From Chromatiaceae bacterium (GTDB lineage Bacteria; Pseudomonadota; Gammaproteobacteria; Chromatiales; Chromatiaceae): a DNA stretch of 64,000 bases. The notes beneath the pieces are model-generated. The model was given only the letters and a program-made list of their open reading frames with translations. It made no database searches and was not told the origin of the DNA. Each line of letters begins with the position of its first letter. Position 1 is the stretch's first letter. Positions 9,330 through 15,721 of the stretch are shown in pieces. The position numbers and the translations under genes were made by a program. The DNA lies in assembly GCA_024235415.1 (NCBI GenBank), contig JACKML010000002.1:372001-436000 (forward strand), given 5' to 3'.

Positions 9330-11063
9330 ATGGCCGCGAAGAAGAAAGTAGAGGAAGTTGTTGCTCTTGTCGGAGAAGAAGAGAATGCACCACGGCCTAG
9401 GTTGCATAAACTCATTATCCAAAATTTCAGATCAATTGGGTCTGAGAAGGTGGAAGTAGAGTTGGATGATATCGTTGTCCTGGTTGGCCCCAACAATGTT
9501 GGCAAAAGCAGTATTCTGAGGGCTTATGAAATTGTAATGTCGCACGGATCAAAAGATGGGAAATTAACAATCAATGATTTCCCAAACGGCCAAGTTGACC
9601 CTGATAACCTCCCAACGATTGAACTTCATACTATTGTATTTAGCGATGCGCCTGGCGAGAGATGGCTTGATCCTACTTCCGATGGTGAGTGGTTAATTCG
9701 CGAAAAATGGGTGTGGGATAGCCCGAACAAAGATCCAAAACGTCAAGGTTTTGATGTTCAAAAGAATGGTTGGGATGATCAGGTGCCATGGGGCGCCCCA
9801 AATGTCGCAAATTCACGCCGGCCATTGCCTCACAGAATAGACGCTTTCGCAACACCAGATAAACAAGCATCTGAAATAACAAAACTGATAACCAGTCTTC
9901 TCAGGGAAAAGTTGTCTGATATTAAGTCAGATCCTGAGCAAGAGAAGTCTGACTACGAGCTTGTTTTAGACAAGATAAAAGATCTCCAAACAAAAGTTGT
10001 ACAGGCAACTGAAGATGAAATAAAAATAATTGAAAATGAGATTTCAGAATACTTAGGAAAGCTATTTCCAACGCATAAGATTAAGTTTGATGCCAAGCCT
10101 GAAGCTGATTTAGAAGGTTCTTACCAACCATTTAAAACCAATACAGACTTGTTAATGGGGCCTGAGGATGGCTATTTTTCCTCAATTGAGCACCAGGGTA
10201 GCGGAGCTAGAAGAACTCTATTATGGGCCACGTTAAAATATCTTTCAGAGTCACAAGATAAAAAGGGTTCTCGCCCACACGTGCTACTACTGGATGAGCC
10301 CGAGATTTGCTTGCATCCATCGGCTATTCGAGAAGCAAGATCGGTCCTATATGACCTGCCAGCCAGCGGAAACTGGCAAGTAATGATTACTTCTCACTCT
10401 CCAATATTTATTGATCTATCTAAAGACAATACCACCATCGTTAGGGTGTTTAGAGACAATGATAGTGAAGTAAAAAGTACCACTCTATATAGACCTGAAA
10501 GAGCAAGGCTGGATGACGATGATAAAAAAAATCTTAAGCTGATGAATATATGTGACCCGTATGTTCATGAGTTTTTCTTCGGCGGTCGTCAGTTAATAGT
10601 TGAAGGCGATACAGAATACACGGCGTTTTCAATGATCAAAGAAATGTTCCCCGAGCAGTATGGGGATGTTCAAATAATAAGGGCTCGAGGAAAGGGCATA
10701 ATTCCCTCTGTTGCCAAAGTATTAAAGCAGTTTTCTAAGTCATTTTTCATCCTCCATGACACCGATGAAGAGATAACAGCCAAAGGAAATAAAAATCCTG
10801 CTTGGGGCATGAATAACACAATAGCCCAGCTACTCGATGAAGACGGAAAGGCAAATCTAGTTGCTTGTAAAACCTGTTTCGAAACAGCTCTTTTCGGTGA
10901 AGAGGTGAAGGACGAGAAGCCATATAATGCATTAACTAGAATACGAAGCAGTGACGATGCAAGAAATCGAGTTAAATCGTTACTCGATTACCTTATTGGG
11001 GTGGAAGGCGCAGTTCTTCCGGATAACTGTATACACTGGACTAAAATTGAAGAGCTGGCTTAA
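9330..11063 (+). CDS. OLD-family ATP-dependent nuclease (AAA ATPase plus TOPRIM)
   Basis: 577 aa. The ATPase half has Walker A GPNNVGKSS (residues 53-61), a signature-like HQGSGARRTLL (about 287), Walker B HVLLLDEPEICLHP (about 316) and switch His in ITSHSP (about 355). The C-terminal TOPRIM nuclease shows LIVEGDTEY (about 421) and FILHDTDEE (about 472). This is the class 1 OLD layout, used in several anti-phage systems, including GajA of Gabija. No UvrD-like GajB or reverse transcriptase follows. The gene is AT-rich compared with its neighbours and its stop codon lies inside an attC-like site, as in integron cassettes. A stand-alone defence nuclease is likely but unproven. Confidence 0.88.
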   Translation: MAAKKKVEEVVALVGEEENAPRPRLHKLIIQNFRSIGSEKVEVELDDIVVLVGPNNVGKSSILRAYEIVMSHGSKDGKLTINDFPNGQVDPDNLPTIELHTIVFSDAPGERWLDPTSDGEWLIREKWVWDSPNKDPKRQGFDVQKNGWDDQVPWGAPNVANSRRPLPHRIDAFATPDKQASEITKLITSLLREKLSDIKSDPEQEKSDYELVLDKIKDLQTKVVQATEDEIKIIENEISEYLGKLFPTHKIKFDAKPEADLEGSYQPFKTNTDLLMGPEDGYFSSIEHQGSGARRTLLWATLKYLSESQDKKGSRPHVLLLDEPEICLHPSAIREARSVLYDLPASGNWQVMITSHSPIFIDLSKDNTTIVRVFRDNDSEVKSTTLYRPERARLDDDDKKNLKLMNICDPYVHEFFFGGRQLIVEGDTEYTAFSMIKEMFPEQYGDVQIIRARGKGIIPSVAKVLKQFSKSFFILHDTDEEITAKGNKNPAWGMNNTIAQLLDEDGKANLVACKTCFETALFGEEVKDEKPYNALTRIRSSDDARNRVKSLLDYLIGVEGAVLPDNCIHWTKIEELA

Positions 11064-11106
11064 CAAAGCATTGCAGCGGACAAGCCGCTGAATGCGGCAT
11101 TAGGAT
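11060..11106 (+). other. attC-like recombination site 1
   Basis: It begins TAACAAAGC and ends GGCATTAGG. The two arms GCATT-g-CAGCGG and CCGCTG-AATGC pair perfectly except for one extra G in the left arm; such an extrahelical base is a hallmark of attC sites. The right core reads ATTAG instead of GTTAG, so recombination activity may be reduced. The OLD gene stop codon is the first TAA of the site. Confidence 0.65.
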
Positions 11107-11124
11107 CGAAAAGGCTTACATCGG

Positions 11125-11961
11125 ATGTCAGAACAGCCATCAACTAGCCCCAAAGAAAAGAAGAAGCTTCAGTTGTCGGAGGGGGTTCTGTTAGGAACCG
11201 TTCCTGTCGTTGTGTATGCGTTTTCGTTCGTTTATGAGATGGGATATCTGTCCTTCTATGGCCTACCTTCCGCGCTAATATCTATAGATGCCCCAGCGAT
11301 GATCTCAGCAGCTCTATTCGGAGCACTCTATATCTTTGCCTTGCTGTTCTGGTTATCACTAGCAATCGATAGTTCAGATAGTGAATACAACATAGTCAAA
11401 ACCATTGGTTTGTTAATGCTGTACTTCGGCTTCTTTCCTATCATTTATTTGCTGCTCCGAGGCTCCGAGTATTTGCCAATCGCCTTCTTTCTCACAGTAG
11501 GGGTGATGTTCCTGATAATCGTCTTGAGAGGTGCCGAAAAAAGGTGGGTATGGTTGCAGGGCTTTTCGGCGAAAGCATATTGCTTTTTTGCCGAGGTTTT
11601 CCCATCCGAATCGGTTCACAAGAAGAAAAAAAGCACGTTCGAATTGCTTCAAGATGGCGCGGGAATCGTCTTTATCGTCTTAATTCCGTTCGTTTTGGCA
11701 TTTGCTGCAGGAAGGCACAATGCTGAAAATCTAACTACGTATGATGTATTCGAAAACGAAAAATTGGGCGTACTGGCGGTAGCTCGGATTTACGGAAACA
11801 TTGTGGTTAGTATTCCCTTTGACAAAGGACAAATGTCGTTCAAAAGAGAATATGCTGTTTTCAAATTCGATAATCTAAGCGGTGTAGTGTTCTCCTCTGA
11901 GAAAATTGGCCCGTTGAAAACTATTCCTAGCCAAAATGGCAATAAAAATCCTAACAAGTAG
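11125..11961 (+). CDS. Membrane protein of unknown function (cassette gene, 278 aa)
   Basis: It starts with a charged stretch (SPKEKKKLQLSEG) and has about five membrane segments: residues 20-45, 52-78, 90-110, 115-133 and 180-200. A C-terminal polar domain of about 75 residues follows (YDVFENEKLGVLAVARIYGN). No known family is recognised. It is AT-rich like the OLD gene but is separated from it by attC-like site 1, so they were probably acquired as separate cassettes. Its last codons overlap the CTAACAAG arm of the next attC-like site. Confidence 0.75.
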   Translation: MSEQPSTSPKEKKKLQLSEGVLLGTVPVVVYAFSFVYEMGYLSFYGLPSALISIDAPAMISAALFGALYIFALLFWLSLAIDSSDSEYNIVKTIGLLMLYFGFFPIIYLLLRGSEYLPIAFFLTVGVMFLIIVLRGAEKRWVWLQGFSAKAYCFFAEVFPSESVHKKKKSTFELLQDGAGIVFIVLIPFVLAFAAGRHNAENLTTYDVFENEKLGVLAVARIYGNIVVSIPFDKGQMSFKREYAVFKFDNLSGVVFSSEKIGPLKTIPSQNGNKNPNK

Positions 11962-12036
11962 CTCTTGTCGTTCGTCACTTTGTTCCTCGCAGGGACGCCC
12001 GGCTTCGCCGTGCGGCACAAAGCGTGGGCGTTAGCG
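11950..12036 (+). other. attC-like recombination site 2
   Basis: The left core CTAACAAG (11951-11958) and right core GCGTTAGCG (12028-12036) are complementary. The body has the frequent CGTTCGTCAC...GGGACGCCCGGC...GCGGCACAAAGCGTG layout of environmental integron sites. TTTGT/ACAAA and GGC/GCC arms pair with mismatches around a central TTC loop. The preceding gene ends inside its left arm. Confidence 0.65.
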
Positions 12037-12052
12037 TCGGGAAGCATATCGT

Positions 12053-12844
12053 ATGGCAATATCTAGTAGTTTTTGGGAAACGTTCGGTAAAGCCAGTGCT
12101 GTTCTTACACTTGCGGCGACTGCCTACGGACTATGGATTGCGATGTTTCCTTCGAAAGAAGACGTTGTGGCATCCGTGTATTATCAGCGTTACGTAATTT
12201 CCCCAGATTTAATAACCGCAATTGATGGCTTAAGGGCTGCATTGTATGAAACTGAAATCACCAAGGCCCTCGCGACCATACCTGACCTAGATGTACCAGA
12301 GGAAAAATTAGAAAAAATTGGCAAAAATATCTACGAAGTCTCGAAATCTAAATGGACACCTAAATTTCAATACGATATCGAAAAATATCGTTCATTTACT
12401 GCTGTGATAATCAAGAATACGGGTGATAAGGCGGCAAAAAATATTCATATCGACACCCCTTTGAATGGTGTGGTCCTTGTAACCCGTAACGACAATACCC
12501 AATCTGTATCGAATTTTAATCAAAGCATTAAAGTTGGTGACCTCAGGGCAAACAACTCAGTCACTCTATCGATATGGAGCGAGGAAGGAATGTCAGAGCA
12601 CTATGAGGAAGACTTTAATTTGACTCATGAAAATGGGCTAGGGTCATTTAATTTTTCTACTCGTGTTACAGGTTTCGATAAGTTTCTAGTTAACTACAAA
12701 TATGGAATCCTGTGGGTACTTCTAATGGGTTTGTGGTTTCTGATATCTGCAGCAACAAGGAAACCAAATAACACTTCATCCGCATCACAGGACGTCGTTG
12801 AAAGCAAAGACGCTAAAAAAGGGGTTAAGGATGACGCGCAGTAA
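12053..12844 (+). CDS. Two-pass membrane protein with large non-cytoplasmic domain (263 aa)
   Basis: An N-terminal membrane segment (about residues 13-32) and a C-terminal one (about 218-236, GILWVLLMGLWFLISA) flank a polar domain of about 180 residues. Its second half (FTAVIIKNTGDKAAKNIHID, then VGDLRANNSVTLSI) looks like the beta-sandwich CARDB/DUF11 type of extracellular adhesive or scaffold domains. A short charged cytoplasmic tail follows. The function is unknown. The gene starts 17 bases after attC-like site 2 and is AT-rich, consistent with a separate cassette. Confidence 0.75.
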   Translation: MAISSSFWETFGKASAVLTLAATAYGLWIAMFPSKEDVVASVYYQRYVISPDLITAIDGLRAALYETEITKALATIPDLDVPEEKLEKIGKNIYEVSKSKWTPKFQYDIEKYRSFTAVIIKNTGDKAAKNIHIDTPLNGVVLVTRNDNTQSVSNFNQSIKVGDLRANNSVTLSIWSEEGMSEHYEEDFNLTHENGLGSFNFSTRVTGFDKFLVNYKYGILWVLLMGLWFLISAATRKPNNTSSASQDVVESKDAKKGVKDDAQ

Positions 12845-12872
12845 CAATGCGCGCATCTTACCCAAGCGTAAG
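12842..12872 (+). other. Shortened attC-like site 3
   Basis: GTAACAATGCGCGCATC is joined directly to TTACCCAAGCGTAAGAT. The right part matches the right end of attC-like site 5 (CTTACCTGGGCGTAAGAT), while the central hairpin is missing, so this looks like an internally deleted site. Confidence 0.4.
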
Positions 12873-12927
12873 ATTTTTTGAAAAGGAGATCGTTATAAAT
12901 ACGGAAGTTGCAATTTTCCCTTATGTG
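12866..12927 (+). pseudogene. Truncated copy of the ABZJ_00895-like cassette start
   Basis: This 62-base stretch repeats 13663-13723 with only a handful of differences, including the ribosome site AAGGAGATCGTTAT. The start codon has changed from ATG to ATA, and the copy stops after about 12 codons, where an attC-like site begins. It is the remnant of a second cassette of the same family, lying about 0.8 kb before the intact one. Confidence 0.75.
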
Positions 12928-12928
12928 T

Positions 12929-12999
12929 ATGTAACAAGTAAATTCATCCGACCAAAAAACCGCTACGCGCTTTTTAGTCGGCTGATTTAAGCGTTAGCC
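12929..12999 (+). other. attC-like recombination site 4 (best formed)
   Basis: It begins ATGTAACAAG and ends AAGCGTTAGCC. The arms AAAT-t-CATCCGAC and GTCGGCTGATTT pair with one extrahelical T and one mismatch, and inner AAAAA/TTTTT continues the stem. The core GTAAC/GTTAGCC is intact. This is the clearest of the sites and supports reading the whole region as integron-derived. Confidence 0.75.
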
Positions 13000-13004
13000 G
13001 TCAA

Positions 13005-13033
13005 AAGACAATAGGCACACATTGTGCTAGTCT
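13005..13033 (+). promoter_or_regulatory. Promoter and operator of the BrnT-like toxin-antitoxin cassette
   Basis: AAGACA (13005-13010) and TAGTCT (13028-13033) are 17 bases apart. The spacer contains the perfect inverted repeat GCACA-CAT-TGTGC (13015-13027), a likely binding site for the antitoxin. Only six bases separate the -10 box from the toxin ATG and no Shine-Dalgarno sequence is present, so the mRNA is probably leaderless. Confidence 0.5.
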
Positions 13034-13039
13034 CGGCCC

Positions 13040-13318
13040 ATGAAGCCAATTTCATGGAATGCTGAGAAAAATGCTCTGCTGAAAGCCGAGCGAGGTGTGT
13101 CGTTCGAGGATGTGGTCTTCCACATCATGGCCGGCGATATCCTCGATACCGTCGATCATCCCAATCAAGAGCGTTATCCCGGGCAGCAGATTCATGTCAT
13201 TGCCATTGAGGAATACGTCTACCTGGTTCCGTTCGTTGAATCGGAAGAAGAGGTTTTCCTGAAAACGATCATTCCCAGCCGCAAGGCAACGAAGAGTTAT
13301 CTGGGTGAAGAATCATGA
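13040..13318 (+). CDS. BrnT-like toxin of a type II toxin-antitoxin pair
   Basis: 92 aa. The pattern W-x-x-EKNxxLKxERGVSFEDVVFHI followed by HPNQERYPGQQIHVI and ending TIIPSRKATKSYL is that of small BrnT/DUF4258-type ribonuclease toxins. In BrnT the start is WDxxKxxxNxxKHGVSFEEA. The stop overlaps the start of the downstream antitoxin by four bases (ATGA), the usual toxin-first order of BrnTA. It is encoded in its own cassette between attC-like sites 4 and 5. Toxin-antitoxin cassettes with their own promoters are typical of chromosomal integrons, where they discourage loss of the array. Confidence 0.8.
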   Translation: MKPISWNAEKNALLKAERGVSFEDVVFHIMAGDILDTVDHPNQERYPGQQIHVIAIEEYVYLVPFVESEEEVFLKTIIPSRKATKSYLGEES

Positions 13319-13590
13319 GCAAACTATCGAGTGAAGAGCGCGAGGTTCTTGAGGCGTTTGAGAAGGGCAAGCTCAAGCGGTCGAAAAAAGCGGCGAATAC
13401 GCAGAAGCGGCACCAAGAATACGCAGAAGCAATGTTCAAGAAAGATGCGCGTATCAACATCAGGCTGTCATCGAAAGATTTGCGCGGGTTGCAGAAACGC
13501 GCCCTGGCAGAAGGTATCCCTTATCAAACCCTGATTGCCAGCATTCTGCACAAATACGTCGAGGGCCGGCTGAGTGAGGGCAACGGCTAA
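13315..13590 (+). CDS. Ribbon-helix-helix antitoxin, partner of the BrnT-like toxin
   Basis: 91 aa. A charged N-terminus (LEAFEKGKLKRSKKA) is followed by a coil and the RHH core INIRLSSKDLRGLQKRALAE, then GIPYQTLIASILHKYVEGRL. This last part is the typical antitoxin dimer helix seen in BrnA/CopG proteins. It should neutralise the upstream toxin and repress the shared promoter through the palindrome at 13015-13027. Its TAA lies within the left arm of attC-like site 5. Confidence 0.85.
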   Translation: MSKLSSEEREVLEAFEKGKLKRSKKAANTQKRHQEYAEAMFKKDARINIRLSSKDLRGLQKRALAEGIPYQTLIASILHKYVEGRLSEGNG

Positions 13591-13670
13591 AAAGGCGCTC
13601 AAGTCGTTCGTCGCTCTGCTCCACACTCGGACCCACGGCTGCGCCGTGGGCTGCTTACCTGGGCGTAAGA
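13585..13670 (+). other. attC-like recombination site 5
   Basis: The left core is GGCTAAAAAGG, the body is TCGTTCGTCGCTCTGCTCC, and there is a perfect inner hairpin CCCACGGC-TGC-GCCGTGGG. The right end is CTTACCTGGGCGTAAG. The core GTAAG departs from GTTAG, as also seen at site 3, which precedes the truncated copy of the same cassette. Confidence 0.55.
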
Positions 13671-13690
13671 TTTTTGATAAGGAGATCGTT

Positions 13691-14158
13691 ATGAATACGG
13701 AAGTTGCAATTTTCCCCTATGTGGTTCGCTTTGGCATCGCTTATGCGGTGGCGTTGATCATCTTCGCGATCATCACATCGATTCTTGGCCTCGATGGTGG
13801 CGCGGGTTCCTCGATGGGCGCTCTGATCGCGGCTGTCGCCGTTGCAGCATCAAAGTTCGTAAAGGATCATGAACGAGTGCCAACGTCAGCTGAAAGAAAA
13901 AAGCTCACATGGGCATCGCTTGCGGCGAGTGTCCTGGTATCGGTGGTCTTGATCGGCGCGGTCCTTGGCGGCACCGGCCAGCTTGGCCAATTGTCCGGTC
14001 TATCGAAGGTGTTCTCCAGGTTGAACCTTGGATTGGTATTCGGGGTAATGTTGTTTGTTCTGGCGTTGTACGCATTGGTCCTTTGGTTTTCGTACAGTGG
14101 CTTCGCGAACGTGCAGCACAAGTCGCTGCTCAAGAAGCGAGGGGAAATCCAGGCGTGA
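13691..14158 (+). CDS. ABZJ_00895-family-like membrane protein (cassette gene, 155 aa)
   Basis: The ATG at 13691 has AAGGAGATCGTT directly upstream, so I prefer it over an earlier in-frame start that would translate the attC site. Four membrane segments are visible at about residues 9-33, 40-55, 74-96 and 114-136 (LGLVFGVMLFVLALYALVLW). The size, topology and frequent occurrence in integron cassettes fit the uncharacterised ABZJ_00895 family, though this is pattern recognition only. A decayed copy of its beginning lies at 12866-12927. Confidence 0.7.
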   Translation: MNTEVAIFPYVVRFGIAYAVALIIFAIITSILGLDGGAGSSMGALIAAVAVAASKFVKDHERVPTSAERKKLTWASLAASVLVSVVLIGAVLGGTGQLGQLSGLSKVFSRLNLGLVFGVMLFVLALYALVLWFSYSGFANVQHKSLLKKRGEIQA

Positions 14159-14225
14159 TCAACTCGCTCACATTCGCTCGTCGGGACGCGCAGCACACTG
14201 CGCGCCCGTTTCCAAGGTGTTGGAG
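14156..14225 (+). other. attC-like recombination site 6
   Basis: The left core is TGATCAAC and the right core is GTGTTGGAG. The inner arms CGGG-a-CGCGCAG and CTGCGCG-CCCG pair perfectly apart from one extrahelical A in the left arm, with a four-base loop CACA. The stop codon of the preceding gene overlaps the left core. Confidence 0.65.
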
Positions 14226-14232
14226 ATAAGAG

Positions 14233-14775
14233 ATGTCGTTAGCAGGAATCTCGTTTGAGTATGGAATCAAAGATGCTGAAGATTTGCTTAGGCATTTCGA
14301 TGCGATAAATGCCAATCCCCCGCCTGATAATGCAGAGGTACTGAAACGAGCTGGTTTGGTGATGGCTTTAACCGCTTGGGAAACCTATGTCGAAGATCGC
14401 GTTACCGAGGGTTTGGTTAAGAAATTGAGCGTTGTCGCTGGAAGTTACGCTGGAAGGTTCATCGAGAATCAGCTCAAGAACGAGTTGAAACGGTTCAATA
14501 ATCCTGACGCAGATAAGACAAAGCGGCTTTTCTTTGACTATCTGGAAGTTGATGTCACGCAGGGATGGAATTGGGCTAGTACTGATCAGGTGAGCGCAAA
14601 AAAGCTATTGAACGAATGGATTTCAAAGCGGGGAGATGCCGTGCACCGTTCTAAGCCTGTGAACAATGGCTCACCACTGCCACATCTGATCAAGAGAGAT
14701 GAGCTGGCAAAAGCAATTCGTTTCATCAAAGAGCTAGTGAAGGCAACCGAAGCCCATCTCGATAAGAATCTTTGA
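14233..14775 (+). CDS. RiboL-PSP-HEPN-like protein (probable RNase, cassette gene)
   Basis: 180 aa, mainly helical. The HEPN active-site motif R-x4-H is present as RGDAVH (Arg133 to His138), and an upstream helix carries ALTAWETYVEDRV, typical of the RiboL-PSP-HEPN / MAE_28990 group. HEPN proteins of this kind are metal-independent RNases used as toxins or defence effectors. No nucleotidyltransferase (MNT) antitoxin is adjacent; the nearest neighbour is the membrane protein upstream in another cassette. The start lies eight bases after attC-like site 6. No clear attC follows, and the downstream end is broken. Confidence 0.75.
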   Translation: MSLAGISFEYGIKDAEDLLRHFDAINANPPPDNAEVLKRAGLVMALTAWETYVEDRVTEGLVKKLSVVAGSYAGRFIENQLKNELKRFNNPDADKTKRLFFDYLEVDVTQGWNWASTDQVSAKKLLNEWISKRGDAVHRSKPVNNGSPLPHLIKRDELAKAIRFIKELVKATEAHLDKNL

Positions 14776-14794
14776 CAAACGACAGTGTCGACAT

Positions 14795-14830
14795 GTCTAC
14801 CCGGTTGGCGAAGTGGCTGAGCGGCTGGGA
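14795..14830 (+). mobile_element. Possible remnant of an IS3-type OrfA transposase
   Basis: In one frame twelve codons read VYPVGEVAERLG, the usual start of the helix-turn-helix of IS3-family OrfA. The frame is then lost and a stop follows at the TGA ending at 14864. The gap 14776-14941 contains nothing else I recognise. It lies where the attC site of the HEPN cassette would be expected, so an insertion followed by decay may have destroyed that site. The evidence is short and could be chance. Confidence 0.25.
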
Positions 14831-14941
14831 AATGTCGGCTACAAACCGCCGATCAGTAAGCCATGAAAAAACGACACTTTACGTTTCATCGGACGCACCC
14901 CTCCCACCCGGCAGGCGCCTGACCGGCCGCCATACCGCACA

Positions 14942-15295
14942 ATGCTAAGCCGTATCTCCAAAGCCCTTACTGCCGCGTCAATACTGTTCTTTCTTGCCCT
15001 GGTCATCTTCGCGATACCGTCGTTCTTCGATCCTGAATTCGAGGTGATCAACCGTTCGTCCGAGACTGTCTCCGTGGTCGCGGCGTGGCGGGGCGGCGAG
15101 CGGGACATCGGCGAGATCCTGCAGCAATCGTCCCATCGGTTCAGTGTCGATGATGAAGCCGCGATGACCTTTGTCGTTCGCTTTTCCAGTGGCAAAGAGA
15201 TCGAGAGCGAGCCGCTGTATTTCACCCGCGGCACAAAAATTATCGCGACGATCACCGGTGACGGAATTGCCGTTCGGTATGACTTTGAATCGTAG
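14942..15295 (+). CDS. Small membrane-anchored protein of unknown function (117 aa)
   Basis: One N-terminal membrane segment (residues 9-27, AASILFFLALVIFAIPSFF) is followed by an extracytoplasmic beta-rich domain of about 90 residues. That domain begins PEFEVINRSSETVSVVAAWR and contains FVVRFSSGKEIESEPLYF. The pattern recalls small carboxypeptidase-regulatory-like or immunity-type domains, but no family is certain. There is no good ribosome site and it lies in the eroded right part of the cassette region. Confidence 0.55.
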   Translation: MLSRISKALTAASILFFLALVIFAIPSFFDPEFEVINRSSETVSVVAAWRGGERDIGEILQQSSHRFSVDDEAAMTFVVRFSSGKEIESEPLYFTRGTKIIATITGDGIAVRYDFES

Positions 15296-15399
15296 CAAGA
15301 TGGGAAAACGTGCACGGGCAGTGGAAGCTGTTCGCCCCGGTGCGCAACATCGAGATCTCAGACGACAATTGTTCTGCTGACGGGACGTAGGGCTGGGAA

Positions 15400-15431
15400 T
15401 TGACAATCTGCCGCACGTACATACACTGTAT
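15400..15431 (+). promoter_or_regulatory. brnTA promoter with palindromic operator
   Basis: TTGACA (15400-15405), a 16-base spacer and TACACT (15422-15427) form a good promoter. The perfect palindrome ATACA-C-TGTAT (15421-15431) covers the -10 box and is a likely BrnA site. Only six bases separate the -10 box from the brnT ATG and there is no Shine-Dalgarno, so translation is probably leaderless, as at the first TA pair. The rest of the 138-base gap holds nothing I recognise. Confidence 0.6.
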
Positions 15432-15433
15432 GC

Positions 15434-15721
15434 ATGATCGCGTTCGAGTGGGATGAAGCGAAAAGCCGCACGAATCTGAAAAGGCACGGGGTTTCTTTCG
15501 AAGAAGCTCGTTCCGTGTTTTTTGATGAGTACGCCATGCAGTTCTACGATGAAGGACACTCGTCGGAAGAAGATCGCTTCATCATGCTCGGAATGAGCAA
15601 CCTAAGCCGTGTGCTCGTGGTCTGCCACTGTGAAAGGGTTGGTGGTTCGGTGGTTCGAATCATCTCGGCCAGAAAGGCTACGAAGAAAGAACGCGGCTTT
15701 TACCCGGAAGGTGCGCAATGA
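15434..15721 (+). CDS. brnT: BrnT family toxin
   Basis: 95 aa with the full BrnT pattern: FEWDEAKSRTNLKRHGVSFEEA, then EDRFIMLGMSN, VLVVCHCER and the C-terminal RIISARKATKKERGFY. BrnT is a RelE-fold ribonuclease that blocks translation. Toxin comes before antitoxin, with a four-base ATGA overlap. It is a distinct family member from the cassette toxin at 13040, so two related systems sit 2.4 kb apart. No well-formed attC flanks this pair, but it continues the accessory region. Confidence 0.9.
   Translation: MIAFEWDEAKSRTNLKRHGVSFEEARSVFFDEYAMQFYDEGHSSEEDRFIMLGMSNLSRVLVVCHCERVGGSVVRIISARKATKKERGFYPEGAQ

Larger units (their letters stand above)
9308..14225. mobile_element. Integron cassette cluster without integrase (CALIN), five or more attC-like sites
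   Basis: Six consecutive units, most with one short plus-strand gene or gene pair ending in or just before a hairpin site that closes with a GTTAG-like core. The sites are at 11060-11106, 11950-12036, 12929-12999, 13585-13670 and 14156-14225, plus a shortened one at 12842-12872. The left edge is GTTAAGC at 9308-9314, a perfect GTTRRRY core. Units differ in base composition and several are clearly AT-richer than the flanking core genes. No tyrosine recombinase (IntI) lies within the window, so this is either a CALIN or the distal part of a larger integron. Debris and a BrnTA pair continue to about 15958. Confidence 0.7.

Noticed and set aside
9330..11961. Gabija-like two-gene defence system (GajA plus next gene)
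   Set aside because: The following gene is a five-helix membrane protein, not a UvrD-type GajB, and an attC-like site separates the two.
12053..12844. The 263-aa and 278-aa cassette membrane proteins as one two-component system
   Set aside because: Attractive as neighbours, but a recognisable attC-like site lies between them and no shared motif was seen.
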